Below are positions 1-8,794 of a DNA stretch of 64,000 bases, in pieces. How positions within the stretch are numbered: the first letter of the stretch is position 1; every line of letters starts with the position of its first letter. Source of the stretch: Pyxidicoccus trucidator (GTDB taxonomy: Bacteria; Myxococcota; Myxococcia; Myxococcales; Myxococcaceae). The notes under the pieces are model-generated. The model saw nothing but the letters and a program-made list of their open reading frames with translations. It had not been told where the DNA came from and ran no database searches. The stretch lies in assembly GCF_010894435.1 (NCBI RefSeq), contig NZ_JAAIXZ010000005.1, positions 1 to 64,000 of the forward strand, in the 5' to 3' direction. The position numbers were made by a program, and so were the translations under genes.

Positions 1-234
1 GCTGCTTCGAGGTACACTCTGTTTTCACCGCGTAGCTCCTGTCGATGGGTGGAAAGCCTTGAGAACTCTCCAGTTATCGGTCGGTCGCTACGCGGTGTCC
101 CCTCTACCCGTGATCGATCCGGGCTAGGCGAACTCAGCAGACGCGCTGGAGCAGTATTGGGATGACGCACTGAATTGGCCAATGTGCACGCCAAATGCAA
201 ACTTTCGCCTTACTGGACTCAACGTCCGCCTATG

Positions 235-3200
235 TTAATCGGGCTGATTCCACCAAGGCCCTAGTCCCTCAAATATCCTTCGGCCGAGAAATTGTTTGTC
301 GAGCTTTTTTTCGCGCTTCTTCATGGCGCCGCTCAGATTGTCCCAGTTGACCTGGGCGTGAGCCATCTTCAGACTGAAGAAAGCGTCGTCATTTCTAATT
401 GATTGGGTATTATGGTTAATCCAGGCCCAAGCCCGACGGTCAGCCGAATGCTGGAACAGCACCCATGCTGCGTAGCTCTCAACGCTGTCCGTAGCAGTTT
501 GGTAAGAACGCCACCAGTGGTGCGCACAGGCCTCTCTGTAGCGCCATTGAGCGGACTTGCGTCGCAGTGCTTCATGGCCAGTCTGAACTTCGCCCTCCGG
601 CCAAGCGTCGACTACGGGCAGGTTGTTGCCTGCTCTGAATCCGTCTAAGACGACGCCCCGCCTGCGGCGCCAAGCTAAAGACGACGCCTTGTCCGCTTCG
701 ATGACTCTTGAAAGCCAATCTGTCTTCCCATTAATAGTGGCGGTAAGCGCAACATTCAAGAAATCCTTGTCAGTGTGGCAGTAACGAAGATCGATTAGCT
801 CTGCGCGGAGTTCTTCCGTTGTCGGTGTGTCAGGCGCTCGGAAGAGTATGTGGATAATCTCGTCCACATTCGCGAGGCCAACAATGCGTGTGTTGAGAGC
901 TGTTCGAAGACTTCGCCATAGAGTCGCGCCAACACTGGCATTATGCCCCAACAGTGCTTCGCACAGAGCAAGGTAGGCAAATTCGGCGAGCCCTACTCGG
1001 CGCTTGAAATCGCTCGTGGGACCGTTCATCCCTTCCAGCCATTGTTCCACCAAGTCTGGTGCGTGTTGGAGAACGGGCGCAAAGTCTTTGGCGTCAATGC
1101 TCTCCAAGAAGAGGCCTGCCCCCGCTTTCTTGGCTGCTCTGATTCGCTCGACCGCTATTTCGACGGCTCGCTCGTGCGCCCTGAGTTGGGCCTCGACATT
1201 TGAGGACGAGTGCAAGTTGGAATTCGAAACCTTGGGGTCCTCATCGTTTCTGCTTGGTGTCACAGAGAACCTGAGCAATCCGGAGTCCTTATCCGTCAGG
1301 TCTACAGACAGAGTAGAGCCAATATCCGGGGCTTGGCCTTTCTCTGCTACAAGGAAGCTACCTATGATGCAGCCAGCGAGACGGAGTTCGGCTGGGTGGC
1401 CTCCTCGCCGCCGCGCAGCTTCTAAGAGGCGCCACGGTGCCAAGCGTGGCGCGAGCTGCTCGAAGGGCAGGTCGGTCGTGCCTTCGATCAGAGCGCCAGT
1501 TCCGAAGTGGTTGATCCAGTGTTCCGCCTCGGCGGACCAGTGCCAGTCTCGTTCCATCAAGGCGCGCCCGAACCGCCTCGCATCCGCTCCTGCGAGTGCT
1601 CGGTACGCGAAGCGACGAAGATCACCGTCGGTTCCTTCGGCGAAGCCCATGAGCCAAGACCAAGTAAAGTCGCTAAACGCAATCTGATGAAGGGATATTA
1701 GTAAGAGGAAGCTGCTCAATTGTTCCGCTGAGCCGGTGCCAAAACGGCCAATCAGTGTGTCAACCTCATCTGGCGTAGGTCGTTGGAGGATTCGAACGAG
1801 GCCTAGAAGGATGTCCTTGAGACCAGCCTTGATAATAGTTTCCGCTTGCGTAATCGCATTCTGGCGATATAGCTCTAATGTCAGCAATTGATTGGCGGCA
1901 TAAAGCTCGTGAAGACCCTCTTCTTCGCGGCCGCTGAGTCGCAATGTCTGCGCCGCCATGGCCTCCGTCTCCTTGGCAAGGATGAGGTGCGCAGTGCCAT
2001 GGAATGCATCCCAGTATCGGGAGGCGAGTGGGCAGGTGGCAAAACTCCGCAGCTTCCGGCATACAAGGTCAGCAAAGAGGTCGGGCGCGCACCGCGCCAA
2101 CACCAGCTCCAGTTCCTCGAATTCGTGGTCCTCGGACGTGCGATGGTTCTGCCGATGAATTTTGTCCACGTCAACTGAAGCTGCAGCGGCGCGAACCTCT
2201 TCCACGAAAGCTGCCGGTGGCACGAATGTTGGATCGAACCACAATTCATGCGTCCTTTGAACCCGAACGGGGAGCCGCACAGTGGTGTCGTTCAGTGCTT
2301 CCTCGGCATGGCGCCGCTCCAGCGGAAAGTAGCTCTTGCTCGGATGCGGCAGATAGTCTTTCGCGTATGTACTGCTGCGATCTAAACCAGGATCGATCTC
2401 GACTGCGGCCGTGTCGTCCTTTTCCTCGCCGGTCAACCACAGCAGCAGCGCCGCCGCACGAACGGGCAGCGCCGGATTCACGCCGGCCTCCGGTGTGCGC
2501 AATTTTACTGCATCTGACAATGCCCGCAGAGCGTCCGCCGTTTGCGCGGGATCAATTTCGTTGAGGAGACAGAGCCACTTCAGCCCGTCCCAGCCCGGGA
2601 TGTCTTCTCCAGCAGCCATGGCTATGGCGGCGGCCTCGAATACGGCAGTGATATTGGCGAGTGAGAATCCTTCCAGAATCGATGGCGCCGTCTGTCTCAG
2701 TATGCCGTCGTCACGATCAACGAACTGGAGATCCAGCCCGAGCACCTTCAGCGGCCCGGAGGTGTCCACGCCAACTCTTGTAAGAAACCGATTAGACCGG
2801 TACCTGCGAGACTCCTCATGCGACTGCTCAATGGGCTTGACGCCGCGAGAAACGACGCTGAACCAGCGTCGAGCCCTCTCCACGATTGCGGAGAGGGCAG
2901 AAGGACTCGGACGAGGAATCGCGCGAAGGGCGTTCACTGCCCAGTGGCGGGCGGACGCGTGGGTGTGCGTGCTCGAATGCTCAACAGCATCGAGCAGTGC
3001 TTCAAGTAAGTTCGCTGCCAATCCCGCCAGTTCTCGCCGGTGCGCCTCGGTCACGTTTTGAGTCTGTAGCCAAGCTGTCACCAACGCGCCAGCGACTGGA
3101 GTATCAGTGGCCCCACCGCGCTCCACGAGGATGGACACCGCCGCGCGGAGAATCTCCGCCCGTTGGTCGAGCCCTGTAATGGGATCCAGCCATCGAGTCA

Positions 3201-4905
3201 GTTCAGCCTCAATGGTGGCGAACGTCTGCGTTAGCACGGCATCCAGATGCGAGAGCAAGGCAGCGCCTAGTGCATGAGATACGACAGTGGGCTTAAGTTG
3301 AAGACTGCCCGCTGGCCCAGATGCGGTGAACTGGCCATCAATAATGTCGCTCAGTCTTGCGAAGACTTCGCGTTCGGACAGGTCCAATCGCTCGGTGGTT
3401 TCACCCAACGTTTTTAATGAGAAAGCCCGGACGCCGTCACGGTAGCGACGCGCTATCTCCTGCAGCCAAGATCTCCAGTCTTCCTCACTAAACGACTTTC
3501 CGGCGCGGTCGCCGAACGTGTCTCGGCCATACTCCCAAAGCAGGCGGTGCACGGTGACTTGGCCGGCTTCAACCAAACGGTCTCGAAACTTGATCACCAA
3601 CTTGAACAAGCGCGGCGTGCGCGCCAGATCAATCAGCTCTGGGTGGAGGTCGCCTCGCGTCAGCCCCTCGAAGGCCAGCATCTGATCGAGTTCGCCGCCA
3701 AGAGAGACATCGTACGGATCGACCTGAACGAGCACCGCAGGTACGGTGAGGCCGCGCAGTTTGTGGAGACGATCGTCTAAGTGGTGGTTCCGTGTACTGA
3801 TGATGATCCGGATGCGCCGTTCAAAGGTTTCAGATTGCAGAATCTTTAGTATATGCAACCACGGCACGGATGGTTCCTGGTTCAAGCCATCGAAGAAGAC
3901 GGTCAGGACAGGTCCTTCGTCACATGGTCGCTTAAGGAGGAGTTCCAGACGCCGCAGCCAGTGATCGCGGTCTCGTATGCTGGTCAGTTCATGCAGGCGG
4001 TCTGCGAGAAAACGCTTGATCGCTGTTTCCGAATTGCCGGTGAGTTCCGCCATCGCTGAAGACGGCACAATGAGAACAATTGGCTGTTCGTCTTTGTGGT
4101 CTACCAGCCACGCAAGCGTCGCCCACGTCTTGCCGACGCCATCAAATCCCACGACTGAGGCCGGCGCATCGTTTGGGGCTGCATCCTTCCACCACGCCAC
4201 CAAGCGTTCATGGACAGCGCGTCGTCGAACTTTCCGGTCCCGTGCGCCGCCGGCCACGTCCTGTCCGAGGGCAGCGTTGGAAGCTCTCTGAGAACTCCAG
4301 ATCTTCTCCAATTTTCTGAGCGATTCCGCTCTCAAAGCCTCGAATCCCAAGCTCCATGCCTGGAGGTCGCGTGAGAGACGCTTTACGACTTCAGCCGAAA
4401 CGGGCTGCAGCGCTCGGGCAAGTGCGCCTGCATCGGCAGAGAATTCAGCTTCGACGAGGTTGGGATCGGACGCGCAGAGAGCGGCGAGCGAGGCAAGACC
4501 ATCGGGCTTCCAATCTAGGATGATGATAGGAACACCGAGCGACTCGCCCTTATGGAAAAGGCTCTGTTCAAGCTGCTCTGACACGTCACGCGTAGCGACA
4601 AGGATCCAAGCTTCCAACGCTGCGTCCCTGAATAGCGCGTGGTCGATTTCGCCCAGAAGCTCGCGCTCACTGAGGGAGGTGGTGTCGCTGTATTTCTTGC
4701 ACTCGATTCGAAGCCGTCTGCCTTGTCGTCCAGCTGGCCCGGCGTCACCACCATGCTGGAAGCCTGATTTTGCGACGGCGACCGTAACGCCGAGAAGTCG
4801 GCCGATCAGAGCAGCTGCTAAGTTCTCGAGCTTAGAGGCATTGCTTTCTTCTTGGAGTATAGCCTTCAGCCTCCTTTCGTTTTCCCGATCTGTTGTGGTC
4901 AGCAT
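235..4905 (-). CDS. Nuclease-STAND NTPase, candidate Avs-like antiviral sensor
   Basis: From the ATG at 4905 the protein is 1556 aa. Residues about 20-135 look like a PD-(D/E)XK nuclease domain: Asp54 after a Gly pair, then the E68-C69-K70 core of 'RIECKKY'. A P-loop NTPase follows: Walker A GFDGVGKT (Lys259, Thr260), Walker B VFFDG (Asp339) and a sensor-like ISTRNHH near 370. The remaining ~1100 residues are helical-looking with no motif I recognise, as in the target-sensing half of Avs proteins. Established for that family: a phage protein triggers STAND oligomerisation and nuclease activation. Application here is inference. The ATG at 4905 has AGG six bases upstream. The frame stays open to a GTG at 5142, but that extension is NRPS-derived and GC-rich, so I reject it as the native start. 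The gene is visibly A/T-richer than its neighbours, suggesting transfer. A non-defence STAND ATPase is the alternative. Confidence 0.72.
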   Translation of the reverse strand: MLTTTDRENERRLKAILQEESNASKLENLAAALIGRLLGVTVAVAKSGFQHGGDAGPAGRQGRRLRIECKKYSDTTSLSERELLGEIDHALFRDAALEAWILVATRDVSEQLEQSLFHKGESLGVPIIILDWKPDGLASLAALCASDPNLVEAEFSADAGALARALQPVSAEVVKRLSRDLQAWSLGFEALRAESLRKLEKIWSSQRASNAALGQDVAGGARDRKVRRRAVHERLVAWWKDAAPNDAPASVVGFDGVGKTWATLAWLVDHKDEQPIVLIVPSSAMAELTGNSETAIKRFLADRLHELTSIRDRDHWLRRLELLLKRPCDEGPVLTVFFDGLNQEPSVPWLHILKILQSETFERRIRIIISTRNHHLDDRLHKLRGLTVPAVLVQVDPYDVSLGGELDQMLAFEGLTRGDLHPELIDLARTPRLFKLVIKFRDRLVEAGQVTVHRLLWEYGRDTFGDRAGKSFSEEDWRSWLQEIARRYRDGVRAFSLKTLGETTERLDLSEREVFARLSDIIDGQFTASGPAGSLQLKPTVVSHALGAALLSHLDAVLTQTFATIEAELTRWLDPITGLDQRAEILRAAVSILVERGGATDTPVAGALVTAWLQTQNVTEAHRRELAGLAANLLEALLDAVEHSSTHTHASARHWAVNALRAIPRPSPSALSAIVERARRWFSVVSRGVKPIEQSHEESRRYRSNRFLTRVGVDTSGPLKVLGLDLQFVDRDDGILRQTAPSILEGFSLANITAVFEAAAIAMAAGEDIPGWDGLKWLCLLNEIDPAQTADALRALSDAVKLRTPEAGVNPALPVRAAALLLWLTGEEKDDTAAVEIDPGLDRSSTYAKDYLPHPSKSYFPLERRHAEEALNDTTVRLPVRVQRTHELWFDPTFVPPAAFVEEVRAAAASVDVDKIHRQNHRTSEDHEFEELELVLARCAPDLFADLVCRKLRSFATCPLASRYWDAFHGTAHLILAKETEAMAAQTLRLSGREEEGLHELYAANQLLTLELYRQNAITQAETIIKAGLKDILLGLVRILQRPTPDEVDTLIGRFGTGSAEQLSSFLLLISLHQIAFSDFTWSWLMGFAEGTDGDLRRFAYRALAGADARRFGRALMERDWHWSAEAEHWINHFGTGALIEGTTDLPFEQLAPRLAPWRLLEAARRRGGHPAELRLAGCIIGSFLVAEKGQAPDIGSTLSVDLTDKDSGLLRFSVTPSRNDEDPKVSNSNLHSSSNVEAQLRAHERAVEIAVERIRAAKKAGAGLFLESIDAKDFAPVLQHAPDLVEQWLEGMNGPTSDFKRRVGLAEFAYLALCEALLGHNASVGATLWRSLRTALNTRIVGLANVDEIIHILFRAPDTPTTEELRAELIDLRYCHTDKDFLNVALTATINGKTDWLSRVIEADKASSLAWRRRRGVVLDGFRAGNNLPVVDAWPEGEVQTGHEALRRKSAQWRYREACAHHWWRSYQTATDSVESYAAWVLFQHSADRRAWAWINHNTQSIRNDDAFFSLKMAHAQVNWDNLSGAMKKREKKLDKQFLGRRIFEGLGPWWNQPD

Positions 4906-4954
4906 TGTGCGCCTATCGATAAGAGTAGTTCGTCGTTCGTAGACTATAGACGGA

Positions 4955-5166
4955 ATGGGGGCCATGGTTGAGGGGGGCGGTCCGGTGCTCGGCACGGGCC
5001 GCTGCGGCGGGGCCAGCGCGGCCCCCGGGAAGGCGCCCGCCACAGCGTCCATGCGGGCGGCGAGCGCGGCCAGCGTGGGCGACCCGAACAGCTCGCGCAG
5101 TGGCAGGTCCACGCTCGCCACGCCCCGCACCCGCGACATCACCTGCGTGGCCAGCAGCGTATGGGC
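4955..5166 (-). pseudogene. NRPS module relic (carrier-domain end plus linker)
   Basis: The minus strand reads HTLLATQVMSRVRG, then VDLPLRELFGSPTLAALAARM, then a Pro-rich stretch PPQRPVPSTGPPPS. This matches the end of an NRPS peptidyl-carrier domain (usual core GGHSLLATQVxSRIR, then LPLRxLFExPTVAxLA) and the inter-module linker before a condensation domain (usual form VPVPRTGPLPLS). The carrier Ser of GGHS is replaced by Thr, and homology stops abruptly upstream near 5166, where the transposase relic begins. Downstream it ends near 4955, where the A/T-rich STAND gene starts in the same reading frame. It is a fragment and cannot function as an NRPS. Confidence 0.75.
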
Positions 5167-6345
5167 GGGATAGAAGCCATGTTGAGGGTGAAGGCTGGAG
5201 TGGAGGAGCCGAGGAGGGCCGCTGACGAGGGCCGCCCGAGCAGTGAGCGCTGCCGGTGGAGAGGCCGCTTGAGCCCCCTTGGGTACACGCCGGCCCTAGC
5301 CACGCTCCGATGAGGTGCGCGGCAGGGGCTTGGCTCTCTTTGCTGTGGCGGCTTGAGCCTCAACACCCGCGGCCTGTGGGGGCTCTAGCGCCGGGGCCAA
5401 GCGCGCACCTGCCGTGGGCAAGCCCAGGTGCTCCAGAATCGCGCGCACCCTTCCCGCTTCCTTCACGTACGCCAGCACCCGCCGCCTGCCTCCACACCTC
5501 ACGCACGCGAACACGTCGAACGCGAACGTCCTCCTGAGCAACTCCGCGAAAGTCCACTCGCGGCGTCTTCTCCTTCAGCGGCTCCTTCCTGGCCGCTGCC
5601 TGGGGCGCCACGCTCACCTCTTCCGCACCTGCCTGGGGGAGCGCCACCCTCGCCTCCTCCGCACCTGCATGGGGGACCAGAAATGGCCGCAGTCTCGCGC
5701 CTGGAGCGAAGACGCCGTGGAACCTCGTGAGGTTTGTCCGAGGCGGAGGCACCAGCGACGCCACACGCCGTAAAAGTTTTAGCCCGGTGAAGAAGAGGTG
5801 CGTGGTGCCGTCGGGCAGCGGGCGCTTCATCCGCCAGGCGATGCGGCTGTCCTCCGCGCGCGACAAGCGCTCCATCGCCAGAGCGCCGCGCGTCCCGTAG
5901 CGGCATAGCCGCTCCAGTCTCTGCCTGTCTTTGGCGTGCAGGTGCGTGTTGGCGTGCAGAGAGAAGCCCTCCAGCAAGGCGCACCGGGGGTTGCTTTCGG
6001 GGAGGGGCCGCACGTCCACCTCCGTCCAGCGCAGTCGCTGCTGCAGCGCGTGCGCCTGGTACGCCTGCAGCGCGTCCTCATGCCCTGGTGCGGGCAAGGC
6101 TCCTCTTTTCTCCAACAGCCGCAGCCCCCGGTGGCGCACCCCCTCAGCAATTGCTCCACCTCTGCTTGCGTGGGCGGCGGCAACGGCGCGAAGCGCACGC
6201 CGCCTTCCTGCGGAACGAAAACGCCGTCCGGCACCAGTGAGTGGAAGTGAGGCGTCACTTGCAATGCTGAGCCAGAAAACTGGATGAAAGATACGGCCCC
6301 GACCTGCCCTGACCCGGCCCAAGGCGCTCAAGGACCTGGGAAACC
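5166..6345 (-). mobile_element. Degenerate IS91-family transposase
   Basis: Three reading frames together give one IS91-type transposase. The first frame (about 6335-6145) has GAVSFIQ, then [19 protein letters not shown]. The second (about 6140-5550) has [40 protein letters not shown] and [20 protein letters not shown]. The third (about 5545-5296) has [20 protein letters not shown] with a CxxC pair. Frameshifts near 6145 and 5545 and a missing N-terminal portion make it a dead element. The piece from its stop codon at about 5296 to the NRPS junction near 5166 is non-coding and would correspond to the element end. I could not define exact termini or a target duplication; IS91 elements transpose by rolling circle and make none. 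Confidence 0.8.
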
Positions 6346-6490
6346 CGCGCGTTCGTAGATCCGTGGACGGTTAGAACTTCCACTCCCAACTCAAAAGGGT
6401 TGTTGAGCAGTATCCAGGCGAGCTTCTCATCCACCTCCATCCTCAGCTTGGGATCTTCGTGTGCCCCCGCGAGCCTGGTCAGAATTGACT
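6310..6490 (-). pseudogene. Unidentified coding-like fragment beside the IS91 relic
   Basis: An open frame reads ILTRLAGAHEDPKLRMEV, then DEKLAWILLNNPFELGVEV, with amino-acid composition like a real protein. It has no good ribosome site and runs into the transposase relic, and I recognise no family. It may be a fragment of a gene interrupted by the element, or chance. Confidence 0.25.
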
Positions 6491-6544
6491 TCCAAGAATG
6501 GCTTCAGACATTCTGCGTACCCTCCTACCCCCCCCGAGGTGCAC

Positions 6545-7042
6545 ATGCGGAAGCTGTCTGTCCTGGCCGTGCTGATGGTGGCGGCTGGCTGCGTCCCGCC
6601 AGAAGGTGAGCAGGCTCCCTTCATGGAGTCCATTGAGCAGTCCGCCACGAGCGGCTGCTACGTCACGGTGTACTGCTCGGACGGCACCAGCCGGACCTGC
6701 TCGGGCGCGAGCGCCTGTTCCGCCGCGCCAACCGGGAGCCCTCCCAGCGTCACGTGTGACGGAGTGTCGAGTTCCTGTTCCACGTCGCCTCCGCCCACCG
6801 GCTGCACCATCAGCGGCGTGACGTATAGCGCTGGCACCGTCAATCCCAGCAACACCTGCCAGGTGTGCGACCCCGCACGCAGCACCACCAGTTGGTCCAA
6901 CCGGGACTCCCTTGTGATCAGCTACAACTGCAAGGAGAACTTCGAGGTCTGTCTCGACGGCCCCTGCGGCGGGAACTGGTGCGACTCGGACGCGTACTGC
7001 AGCGCCCGCTGCGTGAGTGGCCAAGAGGTGTGTGACGGGTGA
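6545..7042 (+). CDS. Small Cys-rich secreted lipoprotein
   Basis: 165 aa. The start is chosen at MRKLSVLAVLMVAAGC, a complete lipoprotein signal with lipobox Cys at residue 16 and GAGGTG upstream; the open frame begins earlier but has no signal there. The mature part is rich in Cys (more than 15) and Ser/Thr/Pro, with spacing such as CYVTVYCSDG and CxVCDPA, probably disulfide-bonded. It is presumably anchored to the outer membrane and exposed. No enzymatic motif was seen. Proteins of this kind are common and uncharacterised in myxobacteria. It is transcribed away from the accessory segment, with a gene-poor gap on its right. Confidence 0.7.
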   Translation: MRKLSVLAVLMVAAGCVPPEGEQAPFMESIEQSATSGCYVTVYCSDGTSRTCSGASACSAAPTGSPPSVTCDGVSSSCSTSPPPTGCTISGVTYSAGTVNPSNTCQVCDPARSTTSWSNRDSLVISYNCKENFEVCLDGPCGGNWCDSDAYCSARCVSGQEVCDG

Positions 7043-7452
7043 GCCTCACGCGGCGGGTGACGTCGACATGAGGGCCCACTGGCCCGCCCTTCCGGCCTGG
7101 GACTCCACGAGCTTCGGGCCGGAGGGGAGGGCGGACATTGAACTGGCTCGCGGGCGTCAGGCGTCCCTCCACCCGCGCGCCCTCAGGGCTTCCCTGACCT
7201 GCTGAGCCCCTCCACGGCTGCCTCCGCAGCGCGGAGGGTCTTCGTGGGGGCGGCGGGCTAGGTCTTCCGCTCGGGCCGTGAGGATGCGCGCTGCGAAGTA
7301 GCGCCGGTGTGCCGCCTCGGCGCTCGAGCTGCCGGGACGCCACATCGTCGCCTTGGCCTTCCAGCGCGCAGGGCGGGTGGAGGCCCCCGGTAGAACGGTC
7401 TCCCCGGGACTGCCCGGGCCTTGCCGGCACCCGGGCAGGGCAGTGCCGCGGC
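7043..7452. other. 410-bp gap without a supportable gene
   Basis: Between two convergent lipoprotein genes. Short open frames occur on both strands, but none has a ribosome site plus a recognisable product. The only clear structure is the hairpin at 7410-7438. Confidence 0.5.
7410..7438. terminator. Hairpin terminator
   Basis: CTGCCCGGG and CCCGGGCAG form a perfect 9-bp stem around an 11-nt loop, 14 bp beyond the stop codon of the minus-strand lipoprotein gene. There is no U-tract, as is usual in high-GC genomes. Confidence 0.55.
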
Positions 7453-8655
7453 TCAGCGCCCGTCCGGGTAGCAGAAGCCGTAGGTCCGGTCGCTGCCACC
7501 ACTGGCGAGCGGGTAGTTGGCGTAGCCGAGCTCCTCACCCGGGCCACACTCCGAGCGGGCGCGCGCGTAGCGGTAGCACACGGAGGTGCCCGAGCCCGTC
7601 ACGTCCGCGCAGACGCCCCGCGCGCCCTCCACGCCGCAGAACTCGGCGAAGCCGCCGGGGCACGTCTCACCGATGAGCGCGGGGCTGAAGGCGAAGCCAA
7701 TGGGCTCCATGACGGACTGCTGGATGCACAGGCCGTAGACGCCGCACACGGTGCCGCTCGGGCAGCCGGGGTTCGGCGCCATGAAGTCACAGGTGGCCAG
7801 GCACTGACGCTCCTCGGAGTAGGCGCTGGTGCACGCATGGCCCCGGGCGCAGTCCGTCGACGCGAGCGCGTGCTCGGTTGCGGCCGGCGTGTACGTGCAG
7901 GCCTCGCCCTGCGTCTTCGTGCCCAGCGACTGCTCCAGCGTGCCATCGTCGGCCGCGGAGTTGCTGGGGACGCAGGTGGTGCCCGGCATGTTCGCCGTCA
8001 GCGAGCCCTCGCGCGGGTCACACCCGGCCTCGCGGACCGTGTTCCACGTCGCGAAGCGAATCCACCGGCACTCGCCACCCGGCACCGGCGCGCTGCCCGT
8101 GTACGGCGCCGCCGTCGGCGCCGCCGTCACCGCCTCACGCAGGACGACATTCGCCAGCGCGCCAAGCGTCTGCTGCGGGGACACCTTGAGCGCGAGCAGG
8201 AGCAATCCCGACTCGGCGACGAACATCTTCTGCAGCCCGGCCCTGCCGGCGTCCTGGAAACCCCACACACACTGCTCGCAGTTGAAGAGGTTGGTGCCGC
8301 CCGCCGACAAATCATACAGGCCCGGCCCCGTATTCACATCCAGCCGGATGCGGGCGGTGTCCGCGACGGTGGGGTCGCCCAGGTTGGTGGTGAACTCACC
8401 GCGATACGTCGGCTGCGAGCCCCAGAGCACCGGCGTCAGCTCGGTGCCGTTCTTCAGCTCACCCAGGGTGGTTTCGGTACATCCCGCCGGAGGCGACAGC
8501 CGCGCGGTATCCTGCTCGACGGCCTCCATCGAGTCCGGCGGCTCCTGAGGGGCCGGCGCTTCCGTGGAGGGGCCACAGCCCACCATCGCCGCCAACAGGA
8601 ACGTGCTCCACCGCCACTTGCCCCTGGATGCAATTCCCACATGCTGAGAAGTCAT
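7453..8655 (-). CDS. Secreted lipoprotein with Cys-rich C-terminal half
   Basis: 400 aa from the ATG at 8655 (GGGAG about ten bases upstream). The N-terminus carries a Lys/Arg-Trp region, a hydrophobic run and the lipobox AAMVGC, then a Pro/Glu-rich spacer. The middle is beta-rich (VADTARIRLDVNTGPGLYDL). The last ~200 residues hold many Cys pairs (CARGHACTSAY, CLATCDF, CPSGTVCGVYGLC), resembling disulfide-rich EGF-like modules of myxobacterial surface proteins. Function unknown; predicted outer-membrane surface. It stands alone, with hairpins on both sides. Confidence 0.7.
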   Translation of the reverse strand: MTSQHVGIASRGKWRWSTFLLAAMVGCGPSTEAPAPQEPPDSMEAVEQDTARLSPPAGCTETTLGELKNGTELTPVLWGSQPTYRGEFTTNLGDPTVADTARIRLDVNTGPGLYDLSAGGTNLFNCEQCVWGFQDAGRAGLQKMFVAESGLLLLALKVSPQQTLGALANVVLREAVTAAPTAAPYTGSAPVPGGECRWIRFATWNTVREAGCDPREGSLTANMPGTTCVPSNSAADDGTLEQSLGTKTQGEACTYTPAATEHALASTDCARGHACTSAYSEERQCLATCDFMAPNPGCPSGTVCGVYGLCIQQSVMEPIGFAFSPALIGETCPGGFAEFCGVEGARGVCADVTGSGTSVCYRYARARSECGPGEELGYANYPLASGGSDRTYGFCYPDGR

Positions 8656-8694
8656 TGATGTCGTCTCCCGTTGTCGGTAGCAGCTCGGCTCGCG

Positions 8695-8716
8695 CGTCCC
8701 CGGACAGGCGGGGACG
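8695..8716. terminator. Hairpin after lipoxygenase gene
   Basis: CGTCCCC, loop GGACAGGC, GGGGACG: a perfect 7-bp stem about 80 bp past the stop of the minus-strand lipoxygenase. It lies between that gene and the next lipoprotein start, so it may separate the two units. Confidence 0.4.
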
Positions 8717-8794
8717 GCCACGGTGTCGTGGTGGCGAGCTGTCTTTTCAACGGACGAAGGGCCCATGAGTCGCAAAGACTTTCTCAACCCCTGC

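Noticed and set aside
5142..5142. GTG at 5142 as the start of the STAND gene
   Set aside because: The first ~60 codons are recognisably NRPS and GC-rich; the ATG at 4905 has a better ribosome site and lies after the composition switch.
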